Origin: Echinococcus granulosus
Taxonomy: Eukaryota > Platyhelminthes > Cestoda > Cyclophyllidea > Taeniidae
NCBI RefSeq assembly: GCF_000524195.1
Contig: NW_020170432.1
Span: 247,407-311,406, forward strand
DNA: 64,000 nucleotides
Direction: 5' to 3'
Part shown: piece after piece, positions 59,119 through 64,000 of the stretch
Numbering within the stretch: the first letter of the stretch is position 1
How the letters are laid out: each line of letters begins with the position of its first letter
The notes under the pieces: generated by a model
The model's input: only the letters and a program-made list of their open reading frames with translations
Database searches by the model: none
What the model was told of the DNA's origin: nothing
Position numbers and translations under genes: made by a program

Positions 59119-60722
59119 AAAAAAGCTTGTATTAAGAAATGGGCTCTCGTGATCTAAGTTTTGATGAGCTAAGATAGACCATCAGCCAATTTCCAGAGTG
59201 ACGTCACATGAGAGCCATGAGAGGAAATTGTTGGCCTAACGACAGGCTCCGTGGGTTATTCTGGCGATGCGCACTGCATGCCAGCTTTCATTCTTGTCCA
59301 CTTTGGCATGGCAACGACCTAATGAGATCCTCGCAACTGTCACACGACCCAATTATATCTCGATGTAAACACAAGTTTCGAGTTGCCGTCCCCACCCCTC
59401 CAGAAATCTGGAGCCTGAATTACACCATGCTGAGGATGTTGACCCCATTACTAATCTGTCCGTATTGCGGCTACGCTCCTTGTATGACTGTCGTGCCCTG
59501 GAGGTTTGTGTTTTGTGTAGGAGGTTAATTAAGCAGGTTAGAGTTGATGCTTCATTAAAAAATTCTTCTGAAATATGTCAATAGTTGAAGTTGCTAACTC
59601 TAAAGTTTATAGCCTATCACCCTAACCCAACAAGACACAGCCTTAGAAGAAAAGATGGCCACTCTCATCCTGACCGAAGTGTGTATCATCCTATTGAGAG
59701 GTCAGTCGTTAGACATTCTTTAGCGTAGAGTGAACATTGCGCGGGAACTCTTACGAATATCATATAAAAAGAGGACTAATGTGTCCCGGGAAGGGGACCT
59801 ACTGCAGATATAAAGATCTATCCAGCTGCCTAAAGCACTCCGCAAGCTCCGTTATCCGGCGAGAAAACATGCATCATGAGTAATAAAAGTCATCTCACCA
59901 ACACACTTACACTTAACACAGCCTTGAAATTCATTTCCAACACATCATGTTAAATTTGGCCGAATCCATATCCCTGATACCTTGCCCTGCCTTCATGGCA
60001 CAAGTCAAGGGTCAAATCGATAAGCTACAGTCCAAACGAGATCCATCACCGAATAATAAGGGCTAATCTCTGACAGGTGGATTTTTGCATGACTTTACTC
60101 CACCCCAGCCCCCCTCCCCATGTATCATAATCATCACCTCCCTTCACTTTACACTGCCTCCTCACCTTTCGAATGATCTAGGCGGGCCAATAAAAAAGAT
60201 GTATTGCGTGGGAGAGGACGGCGGAGGCATGAAAGGGGTCATACCTGATGGGCCGTACTGACGCTGAAACATTCCTGTTGATCGTAAATTGAGGTCGTTG
60301 ACTAGTGAGGTGGTAGCAGGAGTACCTTGACCGAACTAACTGTAGCGAAAAACATTAAAAGCTCCAGGGTGTTGCCTCACTGCTTTGATGTGAGAGAGAG
60401 ACAGCCATCTTCAAGTGCAGTGAGTAAACCCTGAGCCATAAAAGTAGGAGGGAAGCGATGCAATCTTACGTGTTTGCGCTTCCGACACAATTCCTATCTC
60501 CACTCAGTGGTTAATGCAGCATTTTACCAGTGAGGAATGAGCATGAAGCTTTGTAGCTCTGAAAGACAGAAAAGCAATCTAGTTCTAGGTGCTGCTACTT
60601 CGAATTACCTTTTTTCTGTTTTTTGTAGGTGATCATCCGATTGTTGAATGCTAAGAGCTTGGAGGAATATCTCCAAGGACAAATGAGGGATAATGATCAG
60701 GGGTATCGCTCTTACTCTCATC

Positions 60723-63700
60723 TTAGAGCGAATAGTACTTGCTGTTGCTGAAGAAGAGGTTTTCTTGATTTGTACCCTATCAGGTGGATGGATCATGGTC
60801 CTCGTTGTTACTTAGACCTCAGCAGAGAGGTCAAAAGTAGTGGACAATTGCACCTACGGTCTTCCATCTAAATAGACAGGCATACAACAACAGATTTGGG
60901 GGGTAAGCTTTTAAAGTATGGAGAGGAGAGTGGATGGCGTTAAGATTGGCCATTCATTTTGAGAATGAAAGGGTAGATTCAAAGTTGGAGAGACAATGAA
61001 GCGAAACGCATTGATAGTTTGACACCCACCTACCTATGCTTTGTAATTCCTGCCTACGAACACTCTTGTGCATCTTACAAATCACTTGCCAGTTACGTCA
61101 GAGTCATCGAAGAGCCCACGCTGTTTCAGCCACCTGATACATGGCCTTACATTAGATTCCATTGGTTGGCAAATTAGTCCCCTCGGTTGTGAATATTTGG
61201 AAGTAGGAATCCCCAATTACCTCTGACCTCCGGTGTGTCTTACATGGCTTGTTAGCCTTAGTCCCTAATGAGCTAGTATATGCAATTATCGAGACATAAA
61301 AACGGTACACCTCTTTGGCGACTTGTACATGAGATCATGCAACAGGAGGTGGGAAGTAGCCTTAAGCTATTCCACAAAGACGGACAGCGAAGGTCAGTAG
61401 GTCAATAGATTATATTAATAGGATTCCTCTCGAAGGTTGATAGAGTTGGTAGGTATGTACAGACATGGTACTGCAAACTAAAAAGGTGTTCAGGGCTTCA
61501 AATCTTTGCTATGGTTCACTGGTGTTAAAATTCGTGGCTGAACTGCTTTCAGCGGGCCTCGCTCGAGGGACATCCGCCTTACTCGGAACTTGAAAGACAT
61601 TGAATGTAGGGGCTAGAAGAAAGTGAGAAAGATTATATTATTTCCACTTGTTGATTACTCCCTCATCTTGACCTCTGGTATGGTAACTCACCTTTAGGAC
61701 AACTGGTGTGGTTTGCGTTCCTGCGATATTTGTCGCATCGGTTAGAGGAGCAGAAGAAAGCGGGGCAGAAGAAGGTGTATTTTTAGCAGATGCAAACAGC
61801 TTCCGCTGATAACCTCTTCTTGTTTGCTGCAATGATCAAATGACTAATCAGCTTGGAAGTACTCGAAGTGGAGATGTTTGATGGCACAGAGACTTACTTG
61901 GACGGGGGTGGTAGTGCCGGAGATTGGCAATGTCCCCATCAATGGTTTTTGCAAGCTGGTAACTGATGGTACTCTAGGCAGCCTTCGAGTACAGTAACGC
62001 AGACTGCACTGCAGTGGTGGGTCATCATCTCTCTATCAAGGAGAGTTTGGGGATTAGTCCTATCCTATTCGCGTGCTTATTCATTCTTCCTACATCCACT
62101 TAAAACCCCTGATTGGATGAGAGGAGGGGAATAGAGCACCCGCACATTTACTTTTTGTCCATTTTAGGGGCCACAATTCACCCCTCCTCTCCTCCCTTTA
62201 GTCATCCAGAGCTTCGTGACTCATGTACCATCCCCTAGAACACGTGCCATGCTGAAAACAGACTGCTCAAACTGTACTGGCCCACTTTCCCACTTACCTT
62301 ATGAGCCATGAGGTTGCTACGACAGTCGTTTAGAAACAGGCGTGGTACCCTGAAACAACTCGTTTGCGTTTGTCCCACAAAGGGCATTTCACTTTTGGCG
62401 ATTTCGAGCAAAAGGCGAACCACCTGCTGCAGTTGTGGATTTGCCAGTTCTGCCGGATTGGAGGCCTCCCGGTCCATTAGGAAGATGGGAGCGAAGAGAA
62501 CGCAAATACTGTCTTCATTCACCTCACAAATGGGCTCCATTGTGATGAGTGCCAGCAGGTGAGAGAGGGGTCGGTAGATAAGACTCAAATGACGAGATGG
62601 CGTGAGTTGGAGCAGAAGACGCAGGGCACGACAGCGGTTGATATAACCAGGTGACCCGGTTTCAAACTGACGTGCAGGGAGACCGATGTCAAATTCACAG
62701 TCCTGTGGACTGGAGAGCTGGCTGAAGAGGTAGTGCAATCGCGAGGGAATGAGTGGGCCATGCCGCCGCAAAATTCGACACAAGGTGGAGGCAACTGTGA
62801 TGGAATTATAGGAGGCAAGAAGGCGTGAAATACGCCAGTTTTCAATCAGGACGATGGATGGTGGTACGGAACCGGTTAATGGAGGGTCGTCTTCACAACT
62901 GCGGAACAATTTTTGACAAAATAGTTGTTTCTCTAGATTATTGACTTGTCGTTGAACACCCGGCCGGCGAAAGATGAAATTACAGCAGTCTAAAAAGGAT
63001 TTTTTCGTTAATACGGCACAACTTGCTCAAAAGCAGGGAAATATTTTGCAGAAAAACTTACATTTTTTCCCCTCAAGTAAGTGGTTAATCATCACATTTA
63101 CCACCTTGTACCAGTGAGTCATCTCCTCTAAAAAAAGAACGACTGTATCAGCCAAAAAGTACAGTGGAGAGATTTTGATCTTTACGATTTAAAGTGACGA
63201 CTTCAAATACTTACCTCGAGAGACTTTGCTGGCGCTCCAAGTGGCTAGAAAGCTATTCATTTTAACGGGGGTAAAAACTGATCTAGAGATGGGAGAGCCG
63301 GGCGAGCAGCGTGGTGAAGCTGTGAAGGTTCCACCTTTTCGTCTACCCATCATTTGTGCCTCCTGTTTGCCCACCTCTTCAGCGATGCGGAACAAGTCAT
63401 CGGAGTGAAATTCGATGAAGGTCAAATAACTAGCAATGAGGTTGGTAAATGTGCGTGGATATCGAAGACGAAGATCTCGCAATGCGTGATCGGGTTCAAC
63501 CAATTCCTCATCCAAGTTATGAATGTGATTCTGGGGCATAGGCGGCTTTAGCGGCTTTTTTATTATTGGCATAGTCAATGATTCAAATAATGGTGGCGAG
63601 GAAGGTAGATTTGTTGTCGAACTAACCACGCTGTTTTTTATCTAGAAAAATTAACACAATAAATAATTTTCAGGCTGGATTGACTTCAAGTTTTTAATGA

Positions 63701-63947
63701 AGATATAACTTACTCTCTGAGCTTCAATTTCAGATATTTGACCCAAAATATCACTTAGAGAGCGACTTTGATAACGGAGGTTAGAGGAAAGTTTAATTTT
63801 CGCCTCTGGAGACTTTCTTCTCCACGGCCAGGGGATGGGAGAAGCTCGCCTTTTCCTCGGTGGTCTTTGGTGTTGTAACTCTTCGTCTGGTGGTGATGTG
63901 TCGCGAAAGGGTCTCTCAGACCCAAAACAAATTCCTCGACTGGTCAT
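60723..63947 (-). CDS. ARHGAP19: ARHGAP19-like Rho GTPase-activating protein, complete in 7 exons
   Basis: Stimulates GTP hydrolysis by Rho-family GTPases; vertebrate ARHGAP19 acts on RhoA in cytokinesis. Exons: 63947-63714, 63641-63215, 63127-63062, 62989-62298, 62032-61898, 61826-61692, 60776-60723; every junction is GT-AG in matching phase and the total is 581 codons (580 aa; human 494). Residues 1-78 are Arg/Pro/Ser-rich. The block LRLRYPRTFTNLIASYL matches the ARHGAP19 pre-GAP helix. The GAP domain (~215-400) has the arginine finger in FIFRRPG (R250), TLCRILRR..PLIPSRL, NRCRALRLLLQLTPSRH and NEDSICVLFAPIF with the conserved Asn. The final exon GTNQENLFFSNS resembles the human GTSKENRNLLFSGS tail. 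The start is supported by an in-frame TAA 9 bases upstream. The usual Gly at the finger (GLFR) is replaced by Phe. Confidence 0.88.
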
Positions 63948-64000
63948 AATTAATTATCAACTGACTGCTTTCAAGACTGCTCTTGAGATATGAGAGCTAC

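Larger units (their letters stand above)
45611..60722. other. Long gene-poor region with dispersed repeats
   Basis: 15 kb without a recognised gene. It holds a run of 11 C (45728-45738), a GGA/GAA polypurine tract (46338-46368), hairpin H4, R1 copy C, the R3 pair and two weak + strand candidate exons (49983-50110, 55675-55797). Confidence 0.5.

Noticed and set aside
1..64000. CRISPR arrays, bacterial operons, insertion sequences, integrated virus
   Set aside because: No spaced direct-repeat arrays, no transposase, integrase, polymerase or capsid-like frames; the window is eukaryotic with introns.

Overview
The window is animal nuclear DNA. Genes are split by spliceosomal introns with ordinary GT-AG signals, the standard code is used, and there is no operon structure, Shine-Dalgarno spacing or bacterial gene packing. 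The gene set (mitochondrial GatB, a seven-repeat protocadherin, an ARHGAP19-type RhoGAP) is metazoan. Very short introns in two genes (about 40-160 bases) next to long gene-poor stretches, moderate GC and a probable 20-base GatB leader fit a parasitic flatworm (tapeworm or fluke) best. That assignment is inference; no species-specific marker was recognised.

Layout. 1-6.9 kb: a possible partial + exon at the left edge and a probable first coding exon of an SLC16-like transporter on the minus strand (3910-4156). 6.9-9.8 kb: a complete eight-exon GatB gene on the + strand (574 aa). 9.8-26 kb: no recognised gene, but candidate + strand exons (13154-13433, 13678-13725, 18687-18819, 20147-20327, 20425-20460, 20542-20586) with good splice signals, several of them micro-exons of 36-48 nt with symmetric phase 1-1, may belong to an unrecognised micro-exon gene. 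26-45.3 kb: a protocadherin on the minus strand (coding 43546 to 26055, probable 5' UTR exon near 45055-45300), with seven cadherin repeats, one membrane segment and a PDZ-ligand C terminus. 45.3-60.7 kb: mostly non-coding with dispersed repeats. 60.7-63.95 kb: a complete seven-exon ARHGAP19-like RhoGAP on the minus strand (580 aa).

Repeats. A ~390 bp family has three diverged copies (about 16.75, 31.86 and 47.73 kb). A ~118 bp family has two copies (14.54 and 18.20 kb). A ~190 bp unit is duplicated at 58.4 and 58.9 kb. A 16-base hairpin of the form GTCAC-N6-GTGAC occurs four times across the window. Two tRNA-like (SINE-type) segments lie near 14.0 and 45.5 kb.

The three firm genes have no shared pathway: GatB works in mitochondrial Gln-tRNA synthesis, the protocadherin at cell contacts and the RhoGAP in Rho GTPase shutdown. 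Exon chains were assembled by eye. Reading phase is preserved across all junctions of GatB and the RhoGAP, and of the protocadherin except for uncertainty at its fifth coding exon.
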